Assembly (NCBI GenBank): GCA_022843585.1
Contig: JALHNJ010000003.1
Coordinates: forward strand, 186,001 to 250,000
Direction of reading: 5' to 3'
Length of the DNA stretch: 64,000 nucleotides
Source of the DNA: Chitinophagaceae bacterium
GTDB taxonomy: Bacteria; Bacteroidota; Bacteroidia; Chitinophagales; Chitinophagaceae
In this document: piece after piece, positions 15,924 through 24,006 of the stretch
Layout of the letters: every line of letters begins with the position of its first letter
How positions within the stretch are numbered: position 1 is the first letter of the stretch
Position numbers and translations under genes: made by a program
The notes under the pieces: model-generated
Told to the model about the DNA's origin: nothing
What the model saw: only the letters and a program-made list of their open reading frames with translations
Databases searched by the model: none

Positions 15924-16408
15924 TATTCTACTATCTGCTGTTTTAGCTTGTTTAACGTTAAATGAATCCCAGTTTTTACTTCGGCCACTGTTGCTTGCAG
16001 GGCTGTTGCCGCTGCTGCATAGCTTAACCCCTTATAATATACCAGGTCAAAAGCTGTTTCCTGACTTGCTAAATTAGATGGCGCATTATATACGGGATTA
16101 TTGCCCGTTGAGTTTGCCTGTTGTTGCGATTGCAGGGCAGCCAAAGCTGTTTGCCTTGTTATATTGATAAGCCAGCTAAAAAAGGAGCTGTTAGCAGGAT
16201 CGAAAGTTGCCACCTGTCTCCATGCATTTATAAAACTGTCTTGTAATATCTTTTCTGCAAGTGCTTTTTCATTCACCATTCTGTTGATGATACCTCCAAG
16301 TGCAGGAGCATATTTGTCGTACACTACAGCAAGCGACTCCTGCTTACCTTCTTGAAGAGAAGCAGCCAGTTGCAGATCTGCGGCAGCATTAGCAGAATGA
16401 AGTGTCAT
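15923..16408 (-). CDS. ECF-type RNA polymerase sigma factor
   Basis: 161 residues. Region 2 is recognisable: ESLAVVYDKYAPALGGIINR, EKALAEKILQDSFINAWRQV, FDPANSSFFSWLINITRQTA. The region-4 equivalent (SQETAFDLVYYKGLSYAAAA, then TAEVK-like VAEVKTGIHLTLNKLKQQI) is short and Ala-rich with a weak helix-turn-helix, and the usual LPxxxRxxxxL lead-in is eroded. It would direct RNA polymerase to a stress regulon under the cupin anti-sigma factor encoded immediately downstream. No obvious ECF promoter was found in the 270-bp gap upstream. Confidence 0.85.
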   Translation of the reverse strand: MTLHSANAAADLQLAASLQEGKQESLAVVYDKYAPALGGIINRMVNEKALAEKILQDSFINAWRQVATFDPANSSFFSWLINITRQTALAALQSQQQANSTGNNPVYNAPSNLASQETAFDLVYYKGLSYAAAATALQATVAEVKTGIHLTLNKLKQQIVE

Positions 16409-16639
16409 TATTAAAGGTTATAGTTTTTTTGTAGGGTATAGCGGGTAAAAACTAAGCCTGCTTATTAAGTTAATTTATTCTGGCAATGTTTTTTTATCAG
16501 TTGATAAAAGTACTGCTTTTTAGATTCATAAAGGTTCTATAAAGCAATAAACAATTTACCCCGTGGTTGATATTTATATTTTCACCAACCACAAAGCCAT
16601 AGCGAGAATTAAACTATTCTATTTCACTTGCTTTATTCA

Positions 16640-16670
16640 GTTGGTGGAGGAAAACACCAATCGAGGCGTG
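16640..16670. repeat. Small hairpin repeat ending GAGGCGTG
   Basis: TTGGTG (16641-16646) pairs with CACCAA (16655-16660), followed by TCGAGGCGTG. Related copies are at 17268-17297 (CACCAACTGAGGCGTG) and 15240-15254 (ACCAACCGAGGCATG). All three lie between genes. Probably a small dispersed intergenic element; function unknown. Confidence 0.55.
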
Positions 16671-16679
16671 AAGTCAATT

Positions 16680-17228
16680 CTATATTCTTTTTAAATATGC
16701 CCTTACATCTTGCCTTAAAACTTCCTCTATTACTTTCCTGTTTACAGGAAACTTTTTATCATTTGAACCATACTGGTACCAATAAATGGTTTGCTTAAGT
16801 AAAAAAATATTTGAAGGAAGAGGATTAACTTCTATCCATTTTGATTCTCCATTTACCCCATTTTGGATTTGAGTAAAACGCTGGTTTGGGGTTTTTAAAA
16901 AATCTCTATCACTTACATTTAATTCAGCTTTATGGCTACGTTCATAAACAAACCCGTAGCTTTTATCTCCCGATCTAAAGGCAACAGTCGCAACTAAAGG
17001 AATTGTATCATTTATCTTAAAAAGCTCTCCAACATTAATTTGATGATAGGAAACTCCATTTTTTTTCAGCTCATCTATTATTACAGGAACAATATCACTA
17101 ATTCGTAGCCAATTTGTACTGCCATAGTTAACTTGAAAATCATAATAGTTTGTGTTGTCAATTTCTTGAGCATTGGATTTTGAAGAAATCAATATTAAAA
17201 CCAGCAAGACTAAAAAATACTTTTTCAT
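16680..17228 (-). CDS. Secreted protein of unknown function
   Basis: 182 residues from the ATG at 17228, chosen because it starts the signal peptide MKKYFLVLLVLILISS with cleavage near SNAQ; an upstream in-frame ATG would precede it with nine hydrophilic residues. The mature part is rich in Asn, Lys and aromatic residues, with no catalytic motif that I recognise. It stands alone between two copies of a small hairpin repeat. A periplasmic location is inferred. Confidence 0.65.
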   Translation of the reverse strand: MKKYFLVLLVLILISSKSNAQEIDNTNYYDFQVNYGSTNWLRISDIVPVIIDELKKNGVSYHQINVGELFKINDTIPLVATVAFRSGDKSYGFVYERSHKAELNVSDRDFLKTPNQRFTQIQNGVNGESKWIEVNPLPSNIFLLKQTIYWYQYGSNDKKFPVNRKVIEEVLRQDVRAYLKRI

Positions 17229-17267
17229 TTTAATGTAATTATTAACCAATGTCATTATTATGCCATG

Positions 17268-17297
17268 GTTGTGGAAAAAAACACCAACTGAGGCGTG
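17268..17297. repeat. Small hairpin repeat, second copy
   Basis: GTTGTG and CACCAAC form an imperfect stem around an A-run, followed by TGAGGCGTG. It matches the element at 16640-16670 in both loop composition and 3' flank and again lies just upstream (relative to the minus strand) of a secreted-protein gene. Confidence 0.5.
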
Positions 17298-17342
17298 TTA
17301 CTTTTTTCTGCACACCTGCCAAAGCGGAAAATATCGGGCTTT

Positions 17343-17930
17343 TCACAAGTCATCTAAAGCCTGTTTTTTTATTGCTTCGCTGTTTATTTTATCAAAGTAA
17401 ATTAACTTAATAAAACAACGAGTTACATCATCGTTCTCAATCGACAACTGGATTACCCCCTTTCCTGTTTCGAAAGTGGTAATATATTTACATCTTCCAA
17501 GTCTAACATAACTCATTTTAGTAGCATCAGTGTTTGGTGTGGATGATTGAAATTCCTCTATACTTTTTGAAGGAGTACCATATTTTTCTGTTAGCAATTC
17601 TTTTAAATTAAAGTAATTAGATGAAAGGGACGACCAATTGTCACAGTCAGGAAACATCACAGCTATTTTACTAACTAAATCCTTTTGTTTAAGTGTGGAT
17701 ACCCCAACCGTACAATTTTTATATCCTGCAAAGTCACCCTCCAAAATTGAAACGCCGTCTGTTGTACTTATGTGTCTAAACCCACTGCTTTTCATTTTGG
17801 AAACATATTCGGCAAGTGTTCCATTAATTGGTACTCCCTTAAATGTTAGGTGTTTCGATGAGTCTGTACTTTGTCCAAAGCAGGTCATTACAGTAAATAT
17901 GAAACACAGTGTGACAACTATTTTTTTCAT
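17343..17930 (-). CDS. Secreted protein of unknown function
   Basis: 195 residues from the ATG at 17930, which opens a signal peptide MKKIVVTLCFIFTVMTCFG with cleavage before QSTD; an in-frame ATG 12 bp upstream gives MHFY in addition. The mature part contains the pattern FKGVPINGTLAEYVSKMKSS and an internal Cys pair (FPDCDNW, LGRCKYI). This 'FKGVPIDG' opening is frequent in uncharacterised Bacteroidetes secreted proteins, but I cannot name a domain. Separate from the gene on its 3' side by a hairpin repeat. Confidence 0.65.
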   Translation of the reverse strand: MKKIVVTLCFIFTVMTCFGQSTDSSKHLTFKGVPINGTLAEYVSKMKSSGFRHISTTDGVSILEGDFAGYKNCTVGVSTLKQKDLVSKIAVMFPDCDNWSSLSSNYFNLKELLTEKYGTPSKSIEEFQSSTPNTDATKMSYVRLGRCKYITTFETGKGVIQLSIENDDVTRCFIKLIYFDKINSEAIKKQALDDL

Positions 17931-18049
17931 ATAGAAATGCATTTACAAGAGAGGTTAATTAAATTGATTTTCCATTGAGTGAAAATACATACACTATTCA
18001 TCACAAAACCTTTTATCCTTTATTTCATCCGCATCATACCTTTCGTTGA

Positions 18050-19036
18050 TTATTGTATTGATTTTAAAAATAAATCTGAATACGTTTTTAAATTAGTTTT
18101 TTTAATTTCAGGCTCAAAGTCAAGCAATACAGAAGATTTGATCACAATAGCAATACCCATAGGAAGTGACACCTTTGTTTCAATTTTTTTGTCCTTTTTT
18201 TCGGGTTCTTCTAAAATGGATTCTCCTACGGCGTCATAATTTCTTGAATCAGCAACAATTCCCACAAAAGAAAATCTTTTACCAAAATGAGTATTGCCCC
18301 TCTTATCAGTATAAGAAACAGGATTATAAATAAATACTGGTGATCCACTCGATCCAGGGAATATGGGGATATCAATAAGGAATCGCCTTTTATTATTGTA
18401 ATTTAGATAAATTGGAGTAGCAGTTACACCTCTTCTAAGAATTGGAATGTTATTTACAGAATCTGAAAACCCTTTAGGATAACCTACCATTATAATCTCT
18501 TCTAAGGCTAAGAATTGTTTTTCAACTGAAAGTGTAGGTATATACTCCTCTGTCAAACTAATAGTAAAAGGATTCTTTCCTGTTCTATTATTAATCACAT
18601 CCTTTATTGGTTGTAAAAAAAGAATGGCTAAATCTTCAGTTGGATGTTTAAGCCATAATTTTTCGAAATTTTTTAATTCAATACTAACAATATCCCCATA
18701 GATAGGCGTTTTATCATAGCCTGTATTATTAAACTTTAAAATCCCTCTAGTACAATTTTCAATTACATGTTTATTGGTGACTAAACATGGTATATTAATA
18801 GAATCAATAGAAAACGAAAAGACTAAGGCTGTACCTGTTGTGGATATTTTATATTTTTTCCCGTTTACTTGTCCTTCTTTAAACGCCTGAATTTTTACTG
18901 TAGTATTAAAAAACTGTTCACTAATTTCAATTTTTAAAGAATCCTTTGTCTGGCTAAAAGAAAAAGTAAAAGTAAAAAATGAGAATATTAATATAGCTGA
19001 CTTTTTATTGGTTTGTAGTATCAATAGTTTCATCAT
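18050..19036 (-). CDS. Trypsin-like serine protease, exported
   Basis: 328 residues from the ATG at 19036; an earlier ATG at 19066 is in frame but would lengthen the hydrophilic N-terminus. A hydrophobic segment (SAILIFSFFTFTFSFS, then Q) acts as signal peptide. The trypsin-fold triad is readable: His90 in VTNKHVIEN, Asp135 in EDLAILFL, Ser232 in PGSSGSPVF. No PDZ domain follows, so it differs from DegP. The gene overlaps the 3' end of the upstream membrane-protein gene by 32 bp, so they form one unit, possibly with the nuclease and type IIG genes further upstream. Substrate unknown. Confidence 0.8.
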   Translation of the reverse strand: MMKLLILQTNKKSAILIFSFFTFTFSFSQTKDSLKIEISEQFFNTTVKIQAFKEGQVNGKKYKISTTGTALVFSFSIDSINIPCLVTNKHVIENCTRGILKFNNTGYDKTPIYGDIVSIELKNFEKLWLKHPTEDLAILFLQPIKDVINNRTGKNPFTISLTEEYIPTLSVEKQFLALEEIIMVGYPKGFSDSVNNIPILRRGVTATPIYLNYNNKRRFLIDIPIFPGSSGSPVFIYNPVSYTDKRGNTHFGKRFSFVGIVADSRNYDAVGESILEEPEKKDKKIETKVSLPMGIAIVIKSSVLLDFEPEIKKTNLKTYSDLFLKSIQ

Positions 19037-19595
19037 TAGTATGGGTTTCAGTTGTAGTTTCTTCACTGGTTTTTTTTTCTTGAGGCGGCTTTCGCAAAGT
19101 TTCTAATAAAAACTTTGAAGCAATTTTAATATTAATATCAATCTCTTCCTTTCGAGACTCCATTTTCTCTTCATTGTATAATATTCCTTTTAAAAGAAAT
19201 AAATTTTTTAAAGCATCGAGATATTTTTTTTCATTAATATTTTCTTTCGAAAGATAAAAAATAGAATCTTTGTTAATATTTTTTATTAACCTTACATCAG
19301 AAAAGCTACTATCAATAATAACATTTTCAGATGCAGGACTTTCTTCCAAAATCTTTTTAGTTTGTGTTTTATTGTCTATTCCTCTAAAAAATATAATTAC
19401 TATTCCCCCAATTAAGAAAAATACACCCGGAGAAGTATTTTCTAAAACAATACTCCAATCTCTCCATACCCCTTTAATAGTTCCAGTTTTAACTTTACTC
19501 AAGCCCTTAGTTAAAAGTCTATATCCCCAGAAGATGACTAATAATCCAAAGCCAAGTTTTATAATATTGTAAATAAGTATGTTATTGTCAATCAT
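19005..19595 (-). CDS. Two-pass membrane protein with helical soluble tail, unknown function
   Basis: 196 residues. Two membrane segments (about 8-28 and 55-71) enclose a basic loop; the rest is a charged helical region (residues about 110-165) ending in a Thr/Glu-rich disordered tail (KKTSEETTTETHTNDE). No family recognised. Its 3' end overlaps the trypsin-like protease gene by 32 bp, so the two products probably work together, for example as membrane partner or substrate of the protease. Base composition is AT-rich like the rest of this block. Confidence 0.65.
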   Translation of the reverse strand: MIDNNILIYNIIKLGFGLLVIFWGYRLLTKGLSKVKTGTIKGVWRDWSIVLENTSPGVFFLIGGIVIIFFRGIDNKTQTKKILEESPASENVIIDSSFSDVRLIKNINKDSIFYLSKENINEKKYLDALKNLFLLKGILYNEEKMESRKEEIDINIKIASKFLLETLRKPPQEKKTSEETTTETHTNDETIDTTNQ

Positions 19596-19699
19596 TTGAA
19601 AGTACTTTATCTAGTTTAAAATCTAAATGAAAAATATTCTTTTATGAAAAGCTATGAATAATATTTCAAAACACCACCCCATTTATAGAAGCTCTCCCT

Positions 19700-20140
19700 T
19701 TACCAATCTTCCCATTTTCTATAATTGCTTTCATTTAGAAAATCCACAATATAGTCTGCCGTTTTTTCGGTATCCCATCTAATTAAAGAATTGGGTATGC
19801 GGAGAGTAAAATAACCTTTCAGAAAGGAGTGATAGGTACGTTTCAGGTCGGTCAAAGCTTGGTTTGCATTAAAATTATGATGCTGTCCATCAACCTCAAT
19901 ATTCACTTTTGCCTCTGGCACAGCTATATCAATTGTTTTAAAGCCATCAAATTTTTCTAACTGGGCTGGAACACCTCTTTTACGTAAAGCAAAATATAAT
20001 TCAATGGTTTCTTCAGTAGTTTCAACTTCTCTTAACCAATCCTGATGGTTTCTGCACAAAGGAACACCGAAATTTTCAAGAGAATAATTAAAGACATCCC
20101 ATTCAAGAGAATATTTACATTCAATACATTTTCGGCGCAT
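19700..20140 (-). CDS. Small PD-(D/E)XK-type nuclease with N-terminal zinc ribbon (DUF559/Vsr-like)
   Basis: 146 residues. An N-terminal four-ligand motif C5-x2-C8 ... C29-x2-H32 suggests a zinc ribbon. The C-terminal part has KTIDIAVPEAKVNIEVDGQHH (split at residues about 68-88), with E82, D84 and H87, then LTDLKRTYHSFLKGYFTLRI, the pattern of DUF559 and very-short-patch-repair-like endonucleases. It lies 26 bp downstream of the type IIG enzyme gene on the same strand, so it is likely an accessory nuclease of that system: a Vsr-like mismatch repair enzyme for the methylated site, or a second effector. HNH-type activity seems less likely. Confidence 0.7.
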   Translation of the reverse strand: MRRKCIECKYSLEWDVFNYSLENFGVPLCRNHQDWLREVETTEETIELYFALRKRGVPAQLEKFDGFKTIDIAVPEAKVNIEVDGQHHNFNANQALTDLKRTYHSFLKGYFTLRIPNSLIRWDTEKTADYIVDFLNESNYRKWEDW

Positions 20141-20166
20141 AGTTTGGCTTTCGGTTAAATAAAAAA

Positions 20167-23100
20167 TTAGTTCGCCGCTCCTTCCACAATCCTAATTTCC
20201 TTCTCCGTCAACTCATACAACTCATAAACCATCTTGTCAATTTCATTATCAGTTTCGTTTATTTCTTTTTGTATTCCGTTGGCAATAGCTTTTTGCTCTT
20301 CAAAATATTTCATCCATTCGGCTTCTTCATGCAGACTTAGTTTTATTTTTTGCTTAGAAAGTTCTTTTAAAAAATCTTTAAAGAGTAGCGAAGGCCAATC
20401 TTCTAATTTTTTTGTCAGCTTAAGGTTATCGTATTTGCCAGTTAAAAACTTTTGTGTTTGCTCGCAAATTCGAACTAAATTCATTCCTTTATCAAGCATA
20501 ATGTCTGCTTTTTCAATAAATGGCAATTGTTGGTTATTGTCAATAATCTTTATTGGAATTTTCTTGCAATTTTCAATAAGTATTTTTTGAAAAAGCTTTT
20601 TCTCCAAATCAAGAAATTTAAAACTGTGATAAAAATTAATAAGACTCGAATTTAATAAAGTCAAAATATATTTTACAGATAAAGTATTTTTTGGAATTAT
20701 TCCGAAACCATGGTGAGTATAATAGAATGGCTGATTGGCATATGAAGCATATATTCTAGGCGGATTTCCCGAAATAATTTGTCGAACTATAATTCGTTCA
20801 TTTAAAAAGAATCTTTCTTCTCTAGGCCTGCCTAACCAAGCTCCATATTTTAAAAACTCTTTGATTTGAGATGAAGTATAATATCTAGTAATATTTTCTC
20901 CTGATATCAATGGTTTATATTCATCATTTAATTTAGTGTCAGAGTGAAATACTCTATTGTTTATATCTTCCTCACTGTGTCCTTTATATTTATCATAAGG
21001 TGTAATGCCCAAAGAAAATTCTGCACAAGTTAAAAGCTCAACTGAATTATTTTCAACTTTACCTAATAAGGAATAAATATCAAAAGAAGAATATAAATTA
21101 AAGTTTAAATCACTTGAGTTTCGCCAATCATTTTTATTCGCAACAGTTTTAATATTTAAGTCAATAAAATTAATCCTCACATCATTTGGATATTTTATTA
21201 CACTAACTTCAGTAGAATTAGAATCTTTTTGAATTCTAATGATTATAGTTTCAACCTTTGCATCCTCAAAAACTGTGTCTGGTAATTTGACAATCTCTAG
21301 TATCGAGTCTAAAATAAGATGTCTAAGCTTTTTGTATGAACTATTTAATAATATTGAATTGGGAATGATGTATGAGAGCATTCCCTTACTTTTCACAATG
21401 GCAAATCCTTTTTCTACAAATGATGAGTATAAGTTGATTCGATTTTCAGATGTATTATATGTTGAGTATATATATTCCCCAATTTCTTTCTTAAGATTTT
21501 TTACATCAACATAAGGAGGATTTCCTACCACAACATCAAAGCCGCCATTTTTAAATACTGCCTTAAACTCATTTTGCCAGCTAAAAGCTTTGTTTCCCGC
21601 AATTTTTGTGTCATCTATTAAACTATTGCCACACTTAATATTGCTACTAAGATCGTTCAGCTTTCTCCCTTTTTTCGCAGTACGGAGCCAAAGACTAAGC
21701 TTGGCAATTTCTATTGCTTCTTCATTTATATCTACACCAAATAGATTGTTTTCCAAAATGGTAGTTTCCACCTCTGTTAACACCATTGCATCACCAAAGA
21801 GAGTAGCTTTTAATTCATCAACATAATGGTGTTCTGCAATCAAAAACTCCAACGCCTGGTTTAAAAAGGCACCACTACCACAGGCAGGGTCGCAAATGGT
21901 TATTTGAAATAGCCAGTTACGGTAATCGTCCAATCTTTTTAATAGTGTTCCTCTTGCATCCTTTCTCTTACGATAAGCAAATTCCTCATCAGTAATTTTT
22001 AGTTCCTCTTTTTTTTGCCTGCAGAGTTCTCCTACAGTATTTTCTACTATATACTTTGTTATATAGCGGGGTGTGTAGAAAACCCCATCCTTTTTTCTTT
22101 TCGTCTTTGTCTTTTCAATTACAGCTCCTTCAAGTTCAGCTTGTACCTCTTCAATTTCTGTAAGGCTATGTTCAAAAATATGTCCCAGTATGTTTACATC
22201 AACTTCACTTTCAAAATCATAATTGCTTAAAGTAGTAGTGCCGTTGTAAAGAATATCATCGTCAATTTTTATATTATCTAGTATTTCATCTGCCGCAAAT
22301 AATCCACCATTATAGGCAAATATTTCATGATGCTTCCCATCATGCCCGGTATTTAAATAACCAAAGTATTTTTTAAATCGGTCAAATAAGGGAACATAAT
22401 TATCAAGCTCTTTTAGTTTTTCCCAATCTGTCAATATCACTCTTACACTATTGGGCGGCACAAGTAGCCTATCTTCTGCAAAAAGAACAAATAGAAAACG
22501 GTCAAGTAGCTTTTGTGTCTTTTTAAATATTTCTAGTTTATTGTATTGTGGGTTTAATGCCACTATATTATTAAACAACACTCTTTTAAACTGAGAGTAA
22601 TCGGCATATAGTTTATTGGTTATTCCTTTTTCCTCATCTAGAGAGTTTCTTTTTATTAAGTAGGGTATATTCTTAAATATATGTTGCTGTTCTAAACAAA
22701 TAACCAGCGTTACAAATTCTTCTTTTGTTATTTTAAAAAGGTCAAACTCTATAAACTCAATGGAGTCATTAATGTAAAACCGCAGTTTTTGAAAGTTGGA
22801 AGTAATTACATAAATACATTCAGGGTGCTTATGCTTATAACCAAAGGCTTGTTTTTCTACTTTGCCAAGGTCAGTAGTATTAGTATCTTTTAACTCAAGC
22901 ACACCTGCCACTTTTCCGTTTACTAATATTGCGCCGTCGCTTTTTGTAGTATCGGCATCAGTTTTCTTTTCAAGCCTGAAATTAAAGTTGGGATTGGGGT
23001 AAACCGTATAGCCAAGTATTTTTACAAAAAGGTCATCCACAAAGCCAGCCTGGTATTCTTCCTCTTTAGCATTGCGAATATTTTCCTGAACCTCTGGATT

Positions 23101-23199
23101 ATGAAAATGAGTTTTAAACTGTTCCCATTTTTTTTCAAGGTTCTCTTTATTAAGGTCGTTGGTATATTTCTTAAGTACCGATTTCTGGAAAAGGGACAT
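20167..23199 (-). CDS. Type IIG restriction endonuclease / adenine methyltransferase (Eco57I-like fusion)
   Basis: 1010 residues combining cleavage and N6-adenine methylation. N-terminal PD-(D/E)XK nuclease: D88 (SDGAILVN) and E102-L-K104 (VLELKDT). Methyltransferase core: motif I DPACGSGAFL from residue 437, then NNLFGVDINEEAIEIAKLSL, and catalytic motif IV NPPY at 560-563. The C-terminal 350 residues are the target recognition domain (TaqI-like specificity segment with YTHHGFGIIP) and a coiled-coil. No separate methylase or specificity gene is needed. It starts a minus-strand block with a small nuclease, a membrane protein and a protease. Recognition site cannot be predicted. Confidence 0.9.
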   Translation of the reverse strand: MSLFQKSVLKKYTNDLNKENLEKKWEQFKTHFHNPEVQENIRNAKEEEYQAGFVDDLFVKILGYTVYPNPNFNFRLEKKTDADTTKSDGAILVNGKVAGVLELKDTNTTDLGKVEKQAFGYKHKHPECIYVITSNFQKLRFYINDSIEFIEFDLFKITKEEFVTLVICLEQQHIFKNIPYLIKRNSLDEEKGITNKLYADYSQFKRVLFNNIVALNPQYNKLEIFKKTQKLLDRFLFVLFAEDRLLVPPNSVRVILTDWEKLKELDNYVPLFDRFKKYFGYLNTGHDGKHHEIFAYNGGLFAADEILDNIKIDDDILYNGTTTLSNYDFESEVDVNILGHIFEHSLTEIEEVQAELEGAVIEKTKTKRKKDGVFYTPRYITKYIVENTVGELCRQKKEELKITDEEFAYRKRKDARGTLLKRLDDYRNWLFQITICDPACGSGAFLNQALEFLIAEHHYVDELKATLFGDAMVLTEVETTILENNLFGVDINEEAIEIAKLSLWLRTAKKGRKLNDLSSNIKCGNSLIDDTKIAGNKAFSWQNEFKAVFKNGGFDVVVGNPPYVDVKNLKKEIGEYIYSTYNTSENRINLYSSFVEKGFAIVKSKGMLSYIIPNSILLNSSYKKLRHLILDSILEIVKLPDTVFEDAKVETIIIRIQKDSNSTEVSVIKYPNDVRINFIDLNIKTVANKNDWRNSSDLNFNLYSSFDIYSLLGKVENNSVELLTCAEFSLGITPYDKYKGHSEEDINNRVFHSDTKLNDEYKPLISGENITRYYTSSQIKEFLKYGAWLGRPREERFFLNERIIVRQIISGNPPRIYASYANQPFYYTHHGFGIIPKNTLSVKYILTLLNSSLINFYHSFKFLDLEKKLFQKILIENCKKIPIKIIDNNQQLPFIEKADIMLDKGMNLVRICEQTQKFLTGKYDNLKLTKKLEDWPSLLFKDFLKELSKQKIKLSLHEEAEWMKYFEEQKAIANGIQKEINETDNEIDKMVYELYELTEKEIRIVEGAAN

Positions 23200-23331
23200 G
23201 GTGGTTGTATATTCTCCGAAAATAGGAAAAGATTTCCGGTGTATTTATTAGGCTGGTTTCAGGCACTTTCAATGATTTGTATCTAAAAAATAGTAGCCTT
23301 AAAATCTACTTTTCAGGTAGAAAGAAAAAAA

Positions 23332-23403
23332 TACCACTAATGAGGTATATCAAATCCTTTAAATTCTAAAGGTTTCCTCTTATAAGTACTACTAACGTGG
23401 GAT
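23332..23403. repeat. Pair of related 17-bp imperfect palindromes
   Basis: TACCACTAATGAGGTAT at 23332-23348 and TACTACTAACGTGGGAT at 23387-23403 share 13 of 17 positions and lie 55 bp apart in the gap upstream of the type IIG gene. Each has TAC...GGnAT half-sites. Such a spaced pair could be an operator for a dimeric regulator or part of the repeat array next to it; no controller gene is visible. Confidence 0.4.
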
Positions 23404-23439
23404 TTTTTGTAGTTACTTCCATTTTTACCTTCACTTTTC

Positions 23440-23949
23440 ATGAGGGCACAATCTGTCATATCAACAGTTTTATCACTTCCGGTTCACGAACAGGCAATTA
23501 CAATAGCATCTCGTTATTGCAAGGAAACAGAAACAAGCAAAACAGCAGAAGTTTGCCATCTCGGCTCAGCAGATTGCTTGCTCGGCTTGCCAGATTGTCC
23601 TCTCAGCTCAGCAGATTACCTTCTCGGCTCGTCAGAAAGCCTTCTCGGCTCAGCAGATTGCTTGCTCAGCTCAGCAGAAAGCCATCTCGGCTCAGCAGAT
23701 TGCTTGCTCGGCTCAGCAGATTGCTTGCTCGGCTCGTCAGAAAGCCATCTCGGCTCAGCAGATTGCCTTCTCGGCTCGTCAGAAAGCCATCTCAGCTCAG
23801 CAGATTGGGCAACTACCTCGGCAGAAAATTATACTACCACAAAAAAATCTGCCACTACAATTAAAAATAGAAGCAAGGTTGGCACAGGCTCAGCAACAGT
23901 GTCGCCTTTTCAAATATCTCGGCAACAGTTTTTTTTATTAACCGCTTAA
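23440..23949 (+). CDS. Possible repeat-containing protein (21-bp array translated as heptads)
   Basis: The frame starting at the ATG at 23440 gives 169 residues: an ordinary N-terminal part (MRAQSVISTVLSLPVHEQAI), twelve heptads of the form LGSADCL / LGSSESH, and a Thr/Lys-rich tail. All three plus frames stay open across the repeats, so length alone proves nothing. In this frame the differences between repeat units are mild (Gly/Ser, Ala/Ser, Asp/Glu, Cys/Ser), whereas the two other frames give harsher changes (Ile/Lys, Leu/Lys, Ser/Val). No signal peptide is seen. It could equally be non-coding. It ends 57 bp before the next gene. Confidence 0.3.
   Translation: MRAQSVISTVLSLPVHEQAITIASRYCKETETSKTAEVCHLGSADCLLGLPDCPLSSADYLLGSSESLLGSADCLLSSAESHLGSADCLLGSADCLLGSSESHLGSADCLLGSSESHLSSADWATTSAENYTTTKKSATTIKNRSKVGTGSATVSPFQISRQQFFLLTA
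23560..23811. repeat. Tandem array of twelve 21-bp repeats
   Basis: Twelve consecutive 21-base units, each beginning CTCGGCTC or CTCAGCTC, followed by AGC or GTC, then AGA, then a variable end (mostly TTGCTTG or AAGCCAT). The two end types alternate irregularly, and GTC is found only with the AAGCC end. Unit boundaries keep exact register from 23560 to 23811. No unique spacers exist, so it is not a CRISPR array. The array lies between the type IIG gene and the gene at 24007. Confidence 0.9.
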
Positions 23950-24006
23950 GCCGCTATCTCTTTTCCAAAAAGAAAAGGACGGCACAAAGCACAAACCTTA
24001 TCAATT

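Noticed and set aside
23560-23811. CRISPR array
   Set aside because: Units are 21 bp and tandem with no unique spacers; no cas genes nearby.
23397-23864. Gene in the Arg-rich frame (RLSRLLARL repeats)
   Set aside because: An artefact of the tandem array read out of phase; substitutions between units are not conservative in that frame.
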